Positions 17,809 to 27,521 are shown, counted from the stretch's first letter. The stretch: 64,000 nucleotides of DNA from Terriglobia bacterium (GCA_020073385.1 JAIQFH010000011.1:62001-126000), one strand, 5' to 3'. The notes: generated by a model not told the origin, from the sequence alone. Program-made: numbers and translations.

Positions 17809-18050
17809 AATGATGACTCTTCAGTTAAGACTCGGAGGGACACCTGCTTGCGGCGTCGCGGCGCGGGCAGCAAACTTTCAATTTTATAGAAGAGAATGAG
17901 AGTTGGGCAAACGGTGTGTAGCGTGCGGAAAAAGCTATCACCACAGAGCACAGAGATGCACAGAAGAACTTCGAACTTCCTGCGCCCTTCCCGCTGGAGA
18001 CTACATCCAAGATTCACTAGCATCGAGCACGTGGCTCGGGAAGAATCCTG

Positions 18051-18704
18051 ATGAAACTCGTTTCCCTGAATGTCGCGCGGCCTCGCCTGACTGTGTACAA
18101 CGGCAACACGATCAACACTGGCATTTTCAAGACGTCCGTGTCCGGCCCCGTGCCGTTGCGGACGCTCAATCTGGATGGCGATCAGCAGGCGGACCTGGCC
18201 GTGCACGGCGGGCCCAACAAGGCGGTCTACGGCTATCCTTCGGAGCACTACGGATTTTGGCAGGAGGAGTTGCCAGGGACGAATCTTCCGTGGGGTATGT
18301 TTGGGGAAAACTTCACGACCGAAGGGCTGTTCGAACGCGACCTGCACGTGGGAGATCGTCTGCAGATCGGGTCAGCCATTATCGTAGTGCGGCAACCGCG
18401 CATCCCCTGCTACAAGCTGGCGGCCAAGTTTCGGCGCAATGATATTCTGGCGCGCTTTCTGCGGAGCGGGCGCAGCGGGTTCTATTTCTCGGTGGAACGG
18501 GAGGGAGTCGCTACCGCTGGAGACTCCTTCGAAATTCGCAGTCAGGAGCCGGCGGCCATCACGATCGCGGAGATGAACCACGTCTTCGTCGACGATCGGT
18601 ACAATCGCGAACTGCTGGACAAGGCTATTGCGACTCCGGCGCTGCCCGAAGATTGGCGCGACCATTTTGAGAAACGCCTTCGCGGCATCCCGGTTACATC
18701 CTGA
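18051..18704 (+). CDS. MOSC domain protein, YiiM-like
   Basis: A 217-residue MOSC protein of the YiiM group. It has DLAVHGGPNKAVYGYPSEHYGFW (about 46-70), GMFGENFTTEGLFERDLHVGDRL and QPRIPCYKLAAKF with the conserved Cys (about 123) that would contact the molybdopterin sulfur. The C-terminal 3-alpha part (about 165-217) is as in YiiM, which takes part in reducing N-hydroxylated compounds such as 6-hydroxylaminopurine with a Mo cofactor. It is divergent from sucC and monocistronic or followed by trpD. Confidence 0.88.
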   Translation: MKLVSLNVARPRLTVYNGNTINTGIFKTSVSGPVPLRTLNLDGDQQADLAVHGGPNKAVYGYPSEHYGFWQEELPGTNLPWGMFGENFTTEGLFERDLHVGDRLQIGSAIIVVRQPRIPCYKLAAKFRRNDILARFLRSGRSGFYFSVEREGVATAGDSFEIRSQEPAAITIAEMNHVFVDDRYNRELLDKAIATPALPEDWRDHFEKRLRGIPVTS

Positions 18705-18789
18705 TTAGCCAACCTCCGACGTTCCTCCGTATTCCAGTGTCGCCTGAGCGCTCTCCCGCAGCGTTATGCCGTACAATGCGGCCTTAAGT

Positions 18790-19875
18790 ATGATCCTCGA
18801 CGCCCTCCATCGGCTGGCTAATCACAGTGAGTCACTCAGTCGTGGCGAGGCTCGCGACGTGATGGCCGAAGTGTTGACCGGAAAGTGCAGCGACGCGCAG
18901 ATTGCGGCCTTGCTGATCGCGCTGCGCATGAAGGGCGAGACCGTGGAGGAGATTGTTGGATTCGCGGAAGCCATTCGCGCCGCCGCGGCTCCGCTGCCAA
19001 TTGAACGTTCGTCCGCCGACGCGCTTGTGGTGAGCGGGACTGGACGCGATGCCCTGCTCGATGAGCCTTTCGACGGATCATCGCTGGTGGATACCAGCGG
19101 AACCGGCGGCGATGCCAGCGGGACTTTCAACATATCGACGGCGACCGCGTTGGTGACGGCGGGTGCGGGCGTACGGGTGGCCAAGCATGGCAATCGCAGT
19201 ATCAGTTCAAAATGTGGGTCGGCGGATGTGGTGGAAGCTCTGGGCGTCGATATCCAGCTTTCACCCGAGCGTGCGGCGCAGTGTTTGCGCGAAGTTGGAA
19301 TCTGCTTTCTTTACGCGCCGAATCTGCATCCGGCGATGAAGCAGGTGCAAGGCGTGCGCCGGGAGTTGCGGATGCGCACGATGTTTAACCTGCTTGGGCC
19401 GCTCACAAATCCAGCGCGGGCGAACGGGCAAGTGGTGGGCGTATATTCGCTGGAACTCGTGGAGAAATTAGCCGAGGCTCTGAGCATGCTGGGGTTGCGG
19501 CGCGCGCTCGTCGTGCATGGACTGGATGGGCTGGATGAGATCACGATCACGGGCGTGACGCGGATTGCTGAGGCGCGCGAGGGCTCGGTGCGGTCCTACG
19601 AAGTGGAACCGGAAGAGTTTGGGATGAAACGCGCTGCGCTACAGGAAATTTCAGGGGGAGATGCCACTGAGAATGCGGCCACCATTCGGGCGGTTTTGAG
19701 TGGGGAGAAATCTCCACGGCGGGATGTGGTGTTGCTGAATTCCGCGGCTGCGCTAGTGGCGGCGGGCAGGGCGGATCATATTGCCGGCGCGGTCCCACTC
19801 GCTGCCAAGTCGATCGACTCGGGCGCGGCGGCAGCTAAGCTGGACGCGCTGGTCCGCTTCAGCTCATCTCAGTGA
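18790..19875 (+). CDS. trpD: Anthranilate phosphoribosyltransferase
   Basis: A 361-residue enzyme joining anthranilate and PRPP in tryptophan synthesis. Seen: [19 protein letters not shown] (PRPP-binding GTGGD), [21 protein letters not shown] (KHGN), [27 protein letters not shown]. The frame opens at 18766, but the Met at 18790 fits the family start; neither has a clear ribosome binding site. It carries a short extra loop between helix and GTGGD (about residues 72-95), longer than in E. coli. No other trp genes are nearby. Confidence 0.93.
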   Translation: MILDALHRLANHSESLSRGEARDVMAEVLTGKCSDAQIAALLIALRMKGETVEEIVGFAEAIRAAAAPLPIERSSADALVVSGTGRDALLDEPFDGSSLVDTSGTGGDASGTFNISTATALVTAGAGVRVAKHGNRSISSKCGSADVVEALGVDIQLSPERAAQCLREVGICFLYAPNLHPAMKQVQGVRRELRMRTMFNLLGPLTNPARANGQVVGVYSLELVEKLAEALSMLGLRRALVVHGLDGLDEITITGVTRIAEAREGSVRSYEVEPEEFGMKRAALQEISGGDATENAATIRAVLSGEKSPRRDVVLLNSAAALVAAGRADHIAGAVPLAAKSIDSGAAAAKLDALVRFSSSQ

Positions 19876-19954
19876 CGCGACGCCAAGAACCCCACGAACC
19901 ACAAAGGGCACCCTTCGACTTCGCTCAGGGCAGGCTAAGGTCCACGAAGGAAAA

Positions 19955-21385
19955 TCAGTCTACGCGCACTTTTTCCAGGTATTGCGCCAGTTGAACGTTC
20001 CAGCCTAGTTCCTTCTTCATCACGTCCCGAAGTTGAGAGGACGCATCCGGTTCGCCGTGGACCAGGTATGTGGTTGCCGGCTGATTGTGAAATGTACGCA
20101 GCCATTGCAGCAACTCGGGCGGGTCGGCGTGATCGCTGAACTGTTCGAGCGCTGCGACCTGGGCCCGGATGGGAACGTAGTCGCCGAATATCTTCACTTC
20201 GTTAGACTGGCTCTTGATGGTGAAGCCGCGCGTGCCGGGAGCTTGAAATCCGATGAACAAGACAAGGTTTCGCGGGTCGGGGAGGCGCTGCGCCAGGTGA
20301 TGAAGGATGCGCCCTCCGGTGACCATGCCGCTGGAAGAAATGATGACCGACGGCATCATGTTGGCGTTGATCTTCTTCGACTCTTCGGGCGTGGAGGCGA
20401 AGGTGAATCCCGGCCACGTCAGCGGCGAACCATACTTGCGGATCATGTCGCGGGTTTCGTCGCTGTATTCTTCGTCGTGCTTCAGGAAGATTTCCACGGC
20501 CTTGATCGCCATGGGACTATCGCAAAAGACCGGAAGACGCGGGATCTGGCCTGACTCGATCAGGTGCTTGAGGATGAAGACAAACTTCTGTGTGCGTTCA
20601 ATGGCGAACGCCGGGGCGATGACGCTGCCTCCCCGATTCGCAGTGCTCGTGATCAGCGACGCGAGTTCCGGCAGCGGATCTTCTTTGGGATGCATGCGGT
20701 TGCCGTAGGTGGATTCCATGATGACCAGGTCCGCCGCCTCACCTTCCTGAGGACCGGAGTGTACGACTTTTCCGGGAGCGACTTTGTGATCCTGGACTCG
20801 GCCGATGTCTCCGGTGAAAAGCAGGCGGCGGGTTGCGCCGTTTGTGTTCAGTGAAATTTCGGCCATGCATGATCCCAGGATGTGTGCGGCGCGAACGAAG
20901 CGGAAGGAAAGGTCGGAAGACAGCTTGATGGTTTCGCCGACTTGAACGGGTTTGAAATACTGTAGCGAATTTTCGGCTTCTTCAAATGTGTAGAGCGGCA
21001 GGGCGGGATCGTGCTTCGACTTCTTCATCTTGTTATAGAAGCGCGCGTCTTCTTCCTGCAGGTGGCCGGAGTCGGGCAGGATGATGCTGCACAGATCAAT
21101 CGTCGGCGACGTGGCGTAGATCGGGCCGCGGAAGCCCTCTTTGACCAGCCGGGGGATCCAGCCGCAGTGGTCCAGATGCGCGTGGGTAAGAATGACGGCA
21201 TCGATCTCTTTTGCTGGAATGGGGGTGTCGCGCCAGTTGCGTTCGCGCCACTCTTTTGGACCCTGGAAGAGTCCACAATCGATCAGAACCTGGAAGCCGC
21301 TCTTGCCGGACAGATCGCCGGTGTTGATGAGATGTTTCGAGCCGGTGACGGTCCCAGCGGCGCCAAGAAACTGGATGTATGCCAA
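19955..21385 (-). CDS. MBL-fold RNA-type metallohydrolase with beta-CASP domain
   Basis: A 476-residue metallo-beta-lactamase-fold protein. Zinc motif 2 is ILTHAHLDHCGWIPRL (about 65-80), followed by AHILGS, LLFTGDIGR, a beta-CASP insert (VIAPAFAIERTQ, about 245), the SSGMVTGGR segment and the C-terminal FSDHAD and VHGEPDA motifs. These are hallmarks of the CPSF73-like exonuclease or YsaA/RNase-J-related group, acting on RNA in the cytoplasm. Which RNA is unknown. It is convergent with trpD and about 190 bp downstream of the M1-like gene's end. Confidence 0.9.
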   Translation of the reverse strand: MAYIQFLGAAGTVTGSKHLINTGDLSGKSGFQVLIDCGLFQGPKEWRERNWRDTPIPAKEIDAVILTHAHLDHCGWIPRLVKEGFRGPIYATSPTIDLCSIILPDSGHLQEEDARFYNKMKKSKHDPALPLYTFEEAENSLQYFKPVQVGETIKLSSDLSFRFVRAAHILGSCMAEISLNTNGATRRLLFTGDIGRVQDHKVAPGKVVHSGPQEGEAADLVIMESTYGNRMHPKEDPLPELASLITSTANRGGSVIAPAFAIERTQKFVFILKHLIESGQIPRLPVFCDSPMAIKAVEIFLKHDEEYSDETRDMIRKYGSPLTWPGFTFASTPEESKKINANMMPSVIISSSGMVTGGRILHHLAQRLPDPRNLVLFIGFQAPGTRGFTIKSQSNEVKIFGDYVPIRAQVAALEQFSDHADPPELLQWLRTFHNQPATTYLVHGEPDASSQLRDVMKKELGWNVQLAQYLEKVRVD

Positions 21386-21463
21386 GTGTATCTCCCGCGA
21401 CCGACTAAGTTACCACGGAGGTGCTCGAAAAAAGACGCAATCCGATTCAATAGCGAAGAAGGT

Positions 21464-21543
21464 TGTCATTTCGAGCGGAGCGAGAAATCTGCTGTGTGCC
21501 GGCGGACCGCAGATTCCTCGTCGCTTCGCTCCTCGGAATGACA
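21464..21543. repeat. Inverted repeat TGTCATT..AATGACA element
   Basis: About 80 bp with arms TGTCATTtcgagcggagcga and tcgcttcgctcctcggAATGACA, interior containing gaaatctgctgtg / gcagattc. Same type as 48916-49015. Confidence 0.7.
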
Positions 21544-21575
21544 AGGAGTTTTTGGGTTGCCGAATCCGGAGAGCG

Positions 21576-23306
21576 TTAGTTCTGTGGTCGGCCTACTTTG
21601 AAGGTGTTGTTCGTCATGTCGCTCTCGGGGACGCTGCCGTCGTTGACCCGGATTTCCTGCGGGCTGGCGGGAGTTTCTACGCGGAATGTCGCTTTGCTCT
21701 TGGCGCGAACTTCGATTCGCTTGGTGACCTCTCCGCCGGCGAACTTGATGGTGACGGGGACTTCGGCTCCTGCTGTTCCGAGATTATCGAGTGTGATCGT
21801 CAGCAGGAACGACTTGGTTGGCGTGCTGGCGGCGAAAGCGGATTCCACTTTGAAGTCGGGCAGGCCGCGGTCGTGGTAGACCCAATCGTCGAAGAACCAC
21901 TGGAGATCGCGCTGTGTCTGTGCGGCGATCAGGCGCGGCATGTAGGTAGGATCGTTATCCTGCTCCGGCTTGTAGGCGGTGAAGGCTTTCTTGAGCGCGG
22001 AGTCGCCGACCATGTCGCGCAGCATCCACCACACGCACATGGCCTTGCTGCGGTAGAGCCCCTCGTTGACCGTGTTGATCAGGGCGCGGTGCCTCTCCTG
22101 TTCGGAGTCGAGTGCGGTGGTGGTCGGCTCGATCTTGGTCAGGACCGAACGGTGCAGGCCCATGTAATCGATTGCGGCTTGCCTTCCTTTCTGCTGTTCC
22201 AGGAAGAGAGCCTGCGCAAAGTGCGCAAGGCCTTCCTCGATCCACGGGCGGAAAGAAAGGAAAGATGCGTGGGCGAGCTGGTGAGTTGCGGCGAGACCGG
22301 CGAGTTTGGGATCGCTGGTCGAAAGAGACGTTAACAGCAGAACCCCACTCTCGAACGGAGCAGCGTCTGCATAGGGCAAGTCCGCGATCTTAGCCCGCTC
22401 CCGCGCAGCTCCGAACCATTCACTAACCAATGGACTTGCGGCCCTAGCGGAGTCGGCGAAACTTGATGCTGCCAAGTTATGGACTGGCAAGTAACGCACT
22501 TCGAATGCGGGTTGCTGCAGAACCTGATAATCAGCGATGAGAACAGTGGGCGTATCAGACCCCAGGGATTGAGAAACACAATCGGCAATTACATGCTGGA
22601 TCGAGCCCATTGATTCGAAGCTGCTGACGGGACAAATAATTCCGTCAAACAGCATTTCCGGCATCTCTGGATAATAACTCCCTGTCACTGCGAACTGAAT
22701 CTTGAGCTTCGAACCGCTCTGGCGCATCTTCCACCTGCTGAGCACCTCGAACAAACTCTCGCCCTCCGAAAGATTCGCCGATTCAGTCGCGATCGGATAC
22801 CACGCGACGTATCCCGCACCCCGAAGGACCGTGAATTTCTCGTCGATTCGATCCCAGTCAGAGTTCTTCGCCGTGTCATCCGGCGTGCCGATGCGCGTCA
22901 GACGCGTCGTGTCGAGCACAATCACTCCCTCGTAGGCGATCTCCAGCTCGATTGTCCCGTGCGGCGCGATCTCCTGCGGCAGCGTGACGATCGCTTCCGA
23001 CAAGCTGCCGGTGTGGTCGATGTCGGAAGTGTAGGGCTGGGTCACGAATTGGAGCATTTTGTCGGCGCCTCGGATGGCACGCCAATCCAGCGACGAGGAG
23101 ATTTGCAGGACGGCAATCTTCTGCGGGGTGGGAGTGTCGTTGCGCAGCGTGATTTTTCCGCGGACTCCCAGGCGGTGCTGCTCCGGTTCAATTTGCACGT
23201 TTAGATCGTAGTTGGTGATCGCAAACGCTTCTCGGTCGAGGGAAAAGCAAGAGATTGCACCACAGAGAACACAGAGAAGGCACAGAGATTTCACGGCACA
23301 CGTCAT
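21576..23306 (-). CDS. M1-aminopeptidase-like secreted protein with altered zinc motif (HQLAH)
   Basis: A 576-residue protein starting MTCAVKSLCLLCVLCGAISCFS, a signal peptide. The frame extends 43 codons upstream into rlmB, but the Met at 23306 overlaps the rlmB stop as ATGA, a classic coupling. The layout follows M1 metallopeptidases: N-terminal beta domain (NYDLNVQIEPEQHRLGVRG), catalytic-like domain and C-terminal Ig-like domain. Where HEXXH-(18)-E should be, it reads THQLAHASF, then WIEEGLAHFAQ; the catalytic Glu is Gln (codon CAG). It may be inactive or non-proteolytic. The first His, second His and downstream Glu are kept. Confidence 0.8.
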   Translation of the reverse strand: MTCAVKSLCLLCVLCGAISCFSLDREAFAITNYDLNVQIEPEQHRLGVRGKITLRNDTPTPQKIAVLQISSSLDWRAIRGADKMLQFVTQPYTSDIDHTGSLSEAIVTLPQEIAPHGTIELEIAYEGVIVLDTTRLTRIGTPDDTAKNSDWDRIDEKFTVLRGAGYVAWYPIATESANLSEGESLFEVLSRWKMRQSGSKLKIQFAVTGSYYPEMPEMLFDGIICPVSSFESMGSIQHVIADCVSQSLGSDTPTVLIADYQVLQQPAFEVRYLPVHNLAASSFADSARAASPLVSEWFGAARERAKIADLPYADAAPFESGVLLLTSLSTSDPKLAGLAATHQLAHASFLSFRPWIEEGLAHFAQALFLEQQKGRQAAIDYMGLHRSVLTKIEPTTTALDSEQERHRALINTVNEGLYRSKAMCVWWMLRDMVGDSALKKAFTAYKPEQDNDPTYMPRLIAAQTQRDLQWFFDDWVYHDRGLPDFKVESAFAASTPTKSFLLTITLDNLGTAGAEVPVTIKFAGGEVTKRIEVRAKSKATFRVETPASPQEIRVNDGSVPESDMTNNTFKVGRPQN

Positions 23307-24055
23307 TCTGTTTCCGATGGGTCCTGCTTGGCGCGGCGTTGCCTCACGATCTCGTACAAGACGACCGCGGCGGCTACTGAGACATTCAGCGACGGGACCT
23401 TGCCTAGCATGGGGATCGAGACCAGGAAGTCGCACTTGCGTTTGACCAAGTCGTGCAGGCCCTTCCCTTCACCGCCCAAGACGAGGGCGCAATCCATGTC
23501 GTAGTGGAGCGCGTCGTAGGTTTGTGTGGCGCGCTCGTCGAGGCCTACGGTCCAGATGTTGTTTTCTTTCAGGTCTTCGATGGCGCGCGAGATGTTCGTT
23601 ACCTTCGCGATGGGAAGATGCTCGCTGGCTCCGGCGGAGGCTTTGGTGACCGTTCCGGTAACCGCGGCGGCGCGGCGTTCGGGGATGACGATGCCATTCG
23701 CGCCCGCGGCGTCGGCGGTGCGCAGGATCGCTCCGAGATTGTGGGGATCTTCCACGCCGTCCAGCACGACGATCAGAGAATACTTGCCGCGCTTGGCGGC
23801 AATGACGTCCTCGAGGTCGTTGTACTGCTTGGCTGAGGTGACTGCGACGACTCCCTGGTGCGAGGCGTTTCCGGCCATCCGGTCGAGTTCGGTGCGCTGG
23901 AGGAATCGCACGGGGATGCCGACCTTGCGGCAATCCTCGATCAAGCGCTGCAAGCGGAGATCGTGGCGCTCTTTGGCCATGCCGACCCATTCGAAGGCGC
24001 GTCCGCGGGCCTTGAGGGCTTCGCTGACGGAGTTGATGCCGTAAATGTAGTGCAT
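23303..24055 (-). CDS. rlmB: 23S rRNA 2'-O-methyltransferase, TrmH/SpoU family
   Basis: A 250-residue SPOUT methyltransferase. The N-terminal substrate-binding domain begins YGINSVSEALKARGR; motif 1 NLGAILRTADAAGANGIVIPERRAA, motif 2 CALVLGGEGKGLHDLVKRKCDFLVSIPMLGKVPSLNVSVAAAVVLYEI are intact. RlmB methylates G2251 in 23S rRNA; assignment among TrmH paralogues is likely but not certain. It is translationally coupled to the M1-like gene through ATGA. Confidence 0.92.
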   Translation of the reverse strand: MHYIYGINSVSEALKARGRAFEWVGMAKERHDLRLQRLIEDCRKVGIPVRFLQRTELDRMAGNASHQGVVAVTSAKQYNDLEDVIAAKRGKYSLIVVLDGVEDPHNLGAILRTADAAGANGIVIPERRAAAVTGTVTKASAGASEHLPIAKVTNISRAIEDLKENNIWTVGLDERATQTYDALHYDMDCALVLGGEGKGLHDLVKRKCDFLVSIPMLGKVPSLNVSVAAAVVLYEIVRQRRAKQDPSETE

Positions 24056-24113
24056 GAGGAATTAGTGTATCGCGCTTTGAATTTCCGGCGATGTCGTTGC
24101 ACGTTTCCGCCGA

Positions 24114-24286
24114 TGTCATCCTGAGGAGGGCGATAGCCCTCTGAGGGACCGCACGAGGTCAAGCAGTACCGATGCCGCAAACGAGGTCACCATTGCTGCA
24201 GGCATTGTGAGCACTCCTCGTTACAGTATCGAAACCCGAATGACGTACGGTCCCTCGCGCCGGCTTCGCCGCCGCTCAGGATGACA
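24114..24286. repeat. Long imperfect inverted repeat, TGTCATCCTGA..CTCAGGATGACA family, 173 bp
   Basis: Outer arms TGTCATCCTGAGG and GCTCAGGATGACA, inner arms GAGGGACCGCACG and CGTACGGTCCCTCG. A matching 175 bp copy lies at 30502-30676 with the same outer and inner arms and a diverged core. No frame inside resembles a transposase, so it would be non-autonomous if mobile. Confidence 0.8.
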
Positions 24287-24968
24287 TGTGTAAAGAGTTG
24301 AGAACGCCGATGGGTTCGGGGCGACTGGTGTAGTCTTCGTTCGCAGAGGCGTAGACGACTGTGCCGTTGCGGTCCACGATAAACGTTGCGGGAATGGGGA
24401 GTTCCCAACTGTCGTCGCCGTTGGTGAAAGGCAGATTCACAAGGGCGCGGCGGTAGATGGCCTCCTGCGCGGCCGGAACGCGATAGGGCAGGCCGAACTG
24501 GCGTGCTACTTTGTTCCCGGCGTCGGAGAGCAAGGGGAAACGCAGCTTGTGCTGATCGTGCATGAAGTAGGACTGCTTCACCGTCTGCGGGGAGATTGCA
24601 GCAAGCGAGGCTCCGGCTTGCTCGAGTTGCGGGACGATGAGGTTCATGGCTTCCATCTGGCCGACGCAGAAGGGGCACCAGCGGCCGCGGATGAAGCAGA
24701 GGACGAGACGTCCGTGGGCGAGCAGGTCGGCCGAGCGGACGATCTTGCCATCATCATCGGGTAGTTCGAACTCGGGCGCCTTCGCGCCAATGGGGAGAAT
24801 ATTCGCTGCGAGATTTCGCTGCTTCAGTTCGGCAACAGCTTGCGCGTGGATGTTCTGCGTCTCGGCCGGAACGTATTTCGAGATCAGCTCTTTGCGCTCG
24901 GCGTAGATCTCGCGCAGAGGACGAAGATCAGTCGACGGGCCGGATTCTTCGAGTGAACGCCACTTCAT
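24276..24968 (-). CDS. Peroxiredoxin-like (AhpC/TSA) protein
   Basis: A 230-residue thioredoxin-fold protein. The redox motif is RGRWCPFCVGQMEAM (about residues 98-112), with two cysteines two residues apart, followed by SPQTVKQSYFMHDQHKLRFPLLSD and PIPATFIVDRNGTVVYA. This is the AhpC/TSA-like subfamily with a CxxC active site, expected to reduce peroxides in the cytoplasm. The C-terminus runs into the flanking repeat. Confidence 0.85.
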   Translation of the reverse strand: MKWRSLEESGPSTDLRPLREIYAERKELISKYVPAETQNIHAQAVAELKQRNLAANILPIGAKAPEFELPDDDGKIVRSADLLAHGRLVLCFIRGRWCPFCVGQMEAMNLIVPQLEQAGASLAAISPQTVKQSYFMHDQHKLRFPLLSDAGNKVARQFGLPYRVPAAQEAIYRRALVNLPFTNGDDSWELPIPATFIVDRNGTVVYASANEDYTSRPEPIGVLNSLHMSS

Positions 24969-24985
24969 GAGAAGAAATTCATTGA

Positions 24986-25342
24986 CTAGCCAACCACGTT
25001 CCCCGCTTGATCGTAGATCTCACCTTCATCCCCCTGCACGTTGGCGGACAGTGCTTGAGCGATCTGCCACATCTTCGCGAGGATCTCGGGATCGAGATTC
25101 TTTACCACGATCTTTCCACGACGGTAGTCAAACCACGGCGTGTTAGGTTTCTGAGAATATGCTGTCCAAAGCGCCACGCCTGCATTCTCGTAACGAATCG
25201 TCTCATCGGTCTTCAGATTGGCCGCTTGAGCAAAACCATCGAGACGCATTTCTGGATCGGATTTTACATACTCCGTCCACTCCGCCAGCGATATCTCCGG
25301 ACCGTTCGCGATCTTTCGCGTGATGTGAACGTCGTATCCCAT
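24986..25342 (-). CDS. Small conserved-type protein, unknown function
   Basis: A 118-residue protein MGYDVHITRKIANGPEISLAEWTEYVKS that I do not recognise as a named family. It is soluble, acidic, without a signal peptide. It lies 17 bp before the peroxiredoxin gene on the same strand, so co-transcription is likely. No catalytic motif seen. Confidence 0.7.
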   Translation of the reverse strand: MGYDVHITRKIANGPEISLAEWTEYVKSDPEMRLDGFAQAANLKTDETIRYENAGVALWTAYSQKPNTPWFDYRRGKIVVKNLDPEILAKMWQIAQALSANVQGDEGEIYDQAGNVVG

Positions 25343-25346
25343 GGTA

Positions 25347-25405
25347 GGGATCCTTCGACTACGTTGCCGTTCGCTTCGCTCGCGGCAACTCCGCTCAGGA
25401 TGACA
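25347..25405. repeat. Short inverted element GATCCTTCGAC..CTCAGGATGACA
   Basis: gatccttcgactacgttgccg..cggcaactccgctcaggatgaca, with internal complementarity gttgccg/cggcaac. One of several elements with the same ends (33599-33664, 36783-36931, 58303-58422). Confidence 0.65.
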
Positions 25406-25455
25406 GCGCCCAAGGGTGTTGCTGAAAGCTGATGGCTGACAGCTGAAAGCTCGGC

Positions 25456-26814
25456 CTACATCCCCGGCATCTTCATTCCCGCCAGCCTTCTGGCGAAGCT
25501 AGGCTTGCCCATTTGCTTGAACATCTTTTTCATCTGAGCGTACTGGCGGAGCAGATTATTCACTTCCTGCACGCTGGTGCCTGAGCCGCGGGCGATGCGC
25601 TTGCGGCGGCTACCGTTAATCACCTCGTGGTGATTGCGCTCGTGGATGGTCATCGAGTTGATGATGGCTTCGACGCGGTGGACCTGTTTTTCATCCACCT
25701 GGTCGGCGGCCTTTTGCAGTCCGGAGAATGGGCCGATTGACGGAAGCATGCCGATCAGGCTCTTCATCGATCCCATTTTCTTGACCTGGCGGAGCTGGTC
25801 GCGGAAATCTTCGAGCGAGAAACCATCGCCGGTGAGGGCCTTCGTCGCGAGTTCTTCGGCTTTCTTCTTGTCGATTTGTTTTTCGGCACGCTCGATCAGC
25901 GAGAGGATGTCGCCCATGCCGAGAATGCGCGAGACGATGCGGTCGGGATGAAAAGGCTCCAGCGCGTCATATTTTTCGCCGATGCCGATGAACTTGATGG
26001 GTTGCCCGGTAACCTGGCGAATCGAGAGGGCCGCACCGCCTCGGGCGTCGCCGTCCATCTTGGTGAGGACGACGCCTGTGAGCGAGAGCTTTTTGTGGAA
26101 CTCCTCAGCGGAGCGGACGGCGTCTTGTCCGGTCATGGCGTCGGCGACGAACAGGATTTCCGACGGATTCAGCAGCTTCTTCAGCGACTGCATCTCGTCC
26201 ATGAGCTGGTCGTCGATGTGGAGGCGGCCAGCGGTGTCGACGATGAGGACGTCGCATCCGGTCACGACGGCTTCACGGCGGGCTTCCTTTACCAGGCGCT
26301 CGACCGTCGCGGTATTGGCTTCATCCACCTGGCCTTCATAGATGTGGGTTTTGACAGCCTGCGCCACGATTTTCAGTTGCTCACGCGCGGCGGGGCGGTA
26401 GACGTCGACGGAGACTAGCAACGGACGGTGTCCCCCCTGCTTGAGCCAGTTGGCCAGCTTGCCCGAGGTGGTCGTCTTGCCGGAGCCTTGCAGTCCGGCC
26501 ATCAGGACAACCGTCGGAGGCTGCGAGGCGAACTTTAGGCGCGCGGTGTCTTTGCCGAGGACTTCGACTAGTTCGTCGCGGAGGATCTTGATGACCTGCT
26601 CTCCGGGAGAGAGCGCAGTCATGACTTCCTGACCGACAGCTTTGGCGCGGATCTGATCGATGAGCTGCTTGACGACTTTGAGGTTGACGTCGGCCTCGAG
26701 CAGCGCCATACGGATTTCGCGCAGGGCCTCGTCGATATTTTCCTCGGTGAGCGTAGCTTGGCCGCGCAGCGTTTTGAAAGCGCGTTGGAGCTTTTCCTGG
26801 AGATTCTCAAACAT
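25456..26814 (-). CDS. ffh: Signal recognition particle protein Ffh
   Basis: A 452-residue SRP GTPase. N domain about 1-85; G domain with GLQGSGKTTTSGKLA (P-loop, about 108), DTAGRLHID, TKMDGDARGGAALS; M domain from about 300 with GSMKSLIGMLPS and the RNA-binding helix GSGTSVQEVNNLLRQYAQMKK, ending in a Met-rich tail. It targets nascent membrane and secreted proteins with FtsY. In many bacteria ffh precedes rpsP; here it is 37 kb away from rpsP. Confidence 0.97.
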   Translation of the reverse strand: MFENLQEKLQRAFKTLRGQATLTEENIDEALREIRMALLEADVNLKVVKQLIDQIRAKAVGQEVMTALSPGEQVIKILRDELVEVLGKDTARLKFASQPPTVVLMAGLQGSGKTTTSGKLANWLKQGGHRPLLVSVDVYRPAAREQLKIVAQAVKTHIYEGQVDEANTATVERLVKEARREAVVTGCDVLIVDTAGRLHIDDQLMDEMQSLKKLLNPSEILFVADAMTGQDAVRSAEEFHKKLSLTGVVLTKMDGDARGGAALSIRQVTGQPIKFIGIGEKYDALEPFHPDRIVSRILGMGDILSLIERAEKQIDKKKAEELATKALTGDGFSLEDFRDQLRQVKKMGSMKSLIGMLPSIGPFSGLQKAADQVDEKQVHRVEAIINSMTIHERNHHEVINGSRRKRIARGSGTSVQEVNNLLRQYAQMKKMFKQMGKPSFARRLAGMKMPGM

Positions 26815-26888
26815 AGATGTATCAGGCTATTTTAGCAGTCAGGCTAGCGCAGGGCGGACGCTGATCGGCAAAGAGAGAACAACAGATT

Positions 26889-27521
26889 TTATCCAACCTT
26901 TGGCCGTGCAAGCTCGATCCGGTCGGCCGTGCGCGTGTACTGGATACCGCCCATCCGTCCAATCAGGTCGAGCGAATTCCGGTCCAGGCGCCCGTTCTTT
27001 ATATGCGCATCATCGATGTGAATCGAGACAACCTCGCCGATCACCAGACTGCCGCTCGTTGGGGCCGGAGAGAAATCGAGAATCTGGTACAGCTTGCATT
27101 CAAAACTCACTGGCGATTCTGCCACTCGGGCGGGTCGTACCAGTCTCGAGGGCAACGGAGTGACCTTTGCCAGCTCGAATTCATTGACCGAAGGATCATA
27201 TTCGCCGCTTGTCACATTCATCGGTTGCAGCAGGTCGTGGGTGACCACGTTCACCACGAATTCCTTCGTCTCGCGGATGTTGCGCAGTGTGTCTTTGGGT
27301 TCGCCATGGGAACCATCTCCCTGCTTGGGCTGGCGTAATCCGGGGGCGAAGCCCAGCAACGGCGGATCGACACACAGGGCGTTGAAGAAAGAAAACGGCG
27401 CAAGATTGGGCCGCCCCGCGGCGCTTAACGTGGAAACCCATGCAATTGGCCGCGGTGCGACGGAGTTCAGCAGAATTCCGTAAAGCTCGCTGTGAGTAAT
27501 TTCAGTAGGGCTGACGTTCAT
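26889..27521 (-). CDS. Flavin reductase-like, FMN-binding split-barrel protein
   Basis: A 210-residue protein of the flavin reductase domain family: YGILLNSVAPRPIAWVSTLSAAGRPNLAPFSFFNALCVDPPLLGF is the canonical start of the FMN-binding split barrel, followed by TLRNIRETKEFVVNVV and SFECKLYQI. It binds FMN and reduces it with NAD(P)H or acts as a flavin-dependent oxidoreductase component. Partner unknown. Confidence 0.9.
   Translation of the reverse strand: MNVSPTEITHSELYGILLNSVAPRPIAWVSTLSAAGRPNLAPFSFFNALCVDPPLLGFAPGLRQPKQGDGSHGEPKDTLRNIRETKEFVVNVVTHDLLQPMNVTSGEYDPSVNEFELAKVTPLPSRLVRPARVAESPVSFECKLYQILDFSPAPTSGSLVIGEVVSIHIDDAHIKNGRLDRNSLDLIGRMGGIQYTRTADRIELARPKVG

Noticed and set aside
23307-23435. 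Longer start for the M1-like protein
   Set aside because: It lies inside rlmB on the same strand; the ATGA-coupled start at 23306 gives a clean signal peptide.
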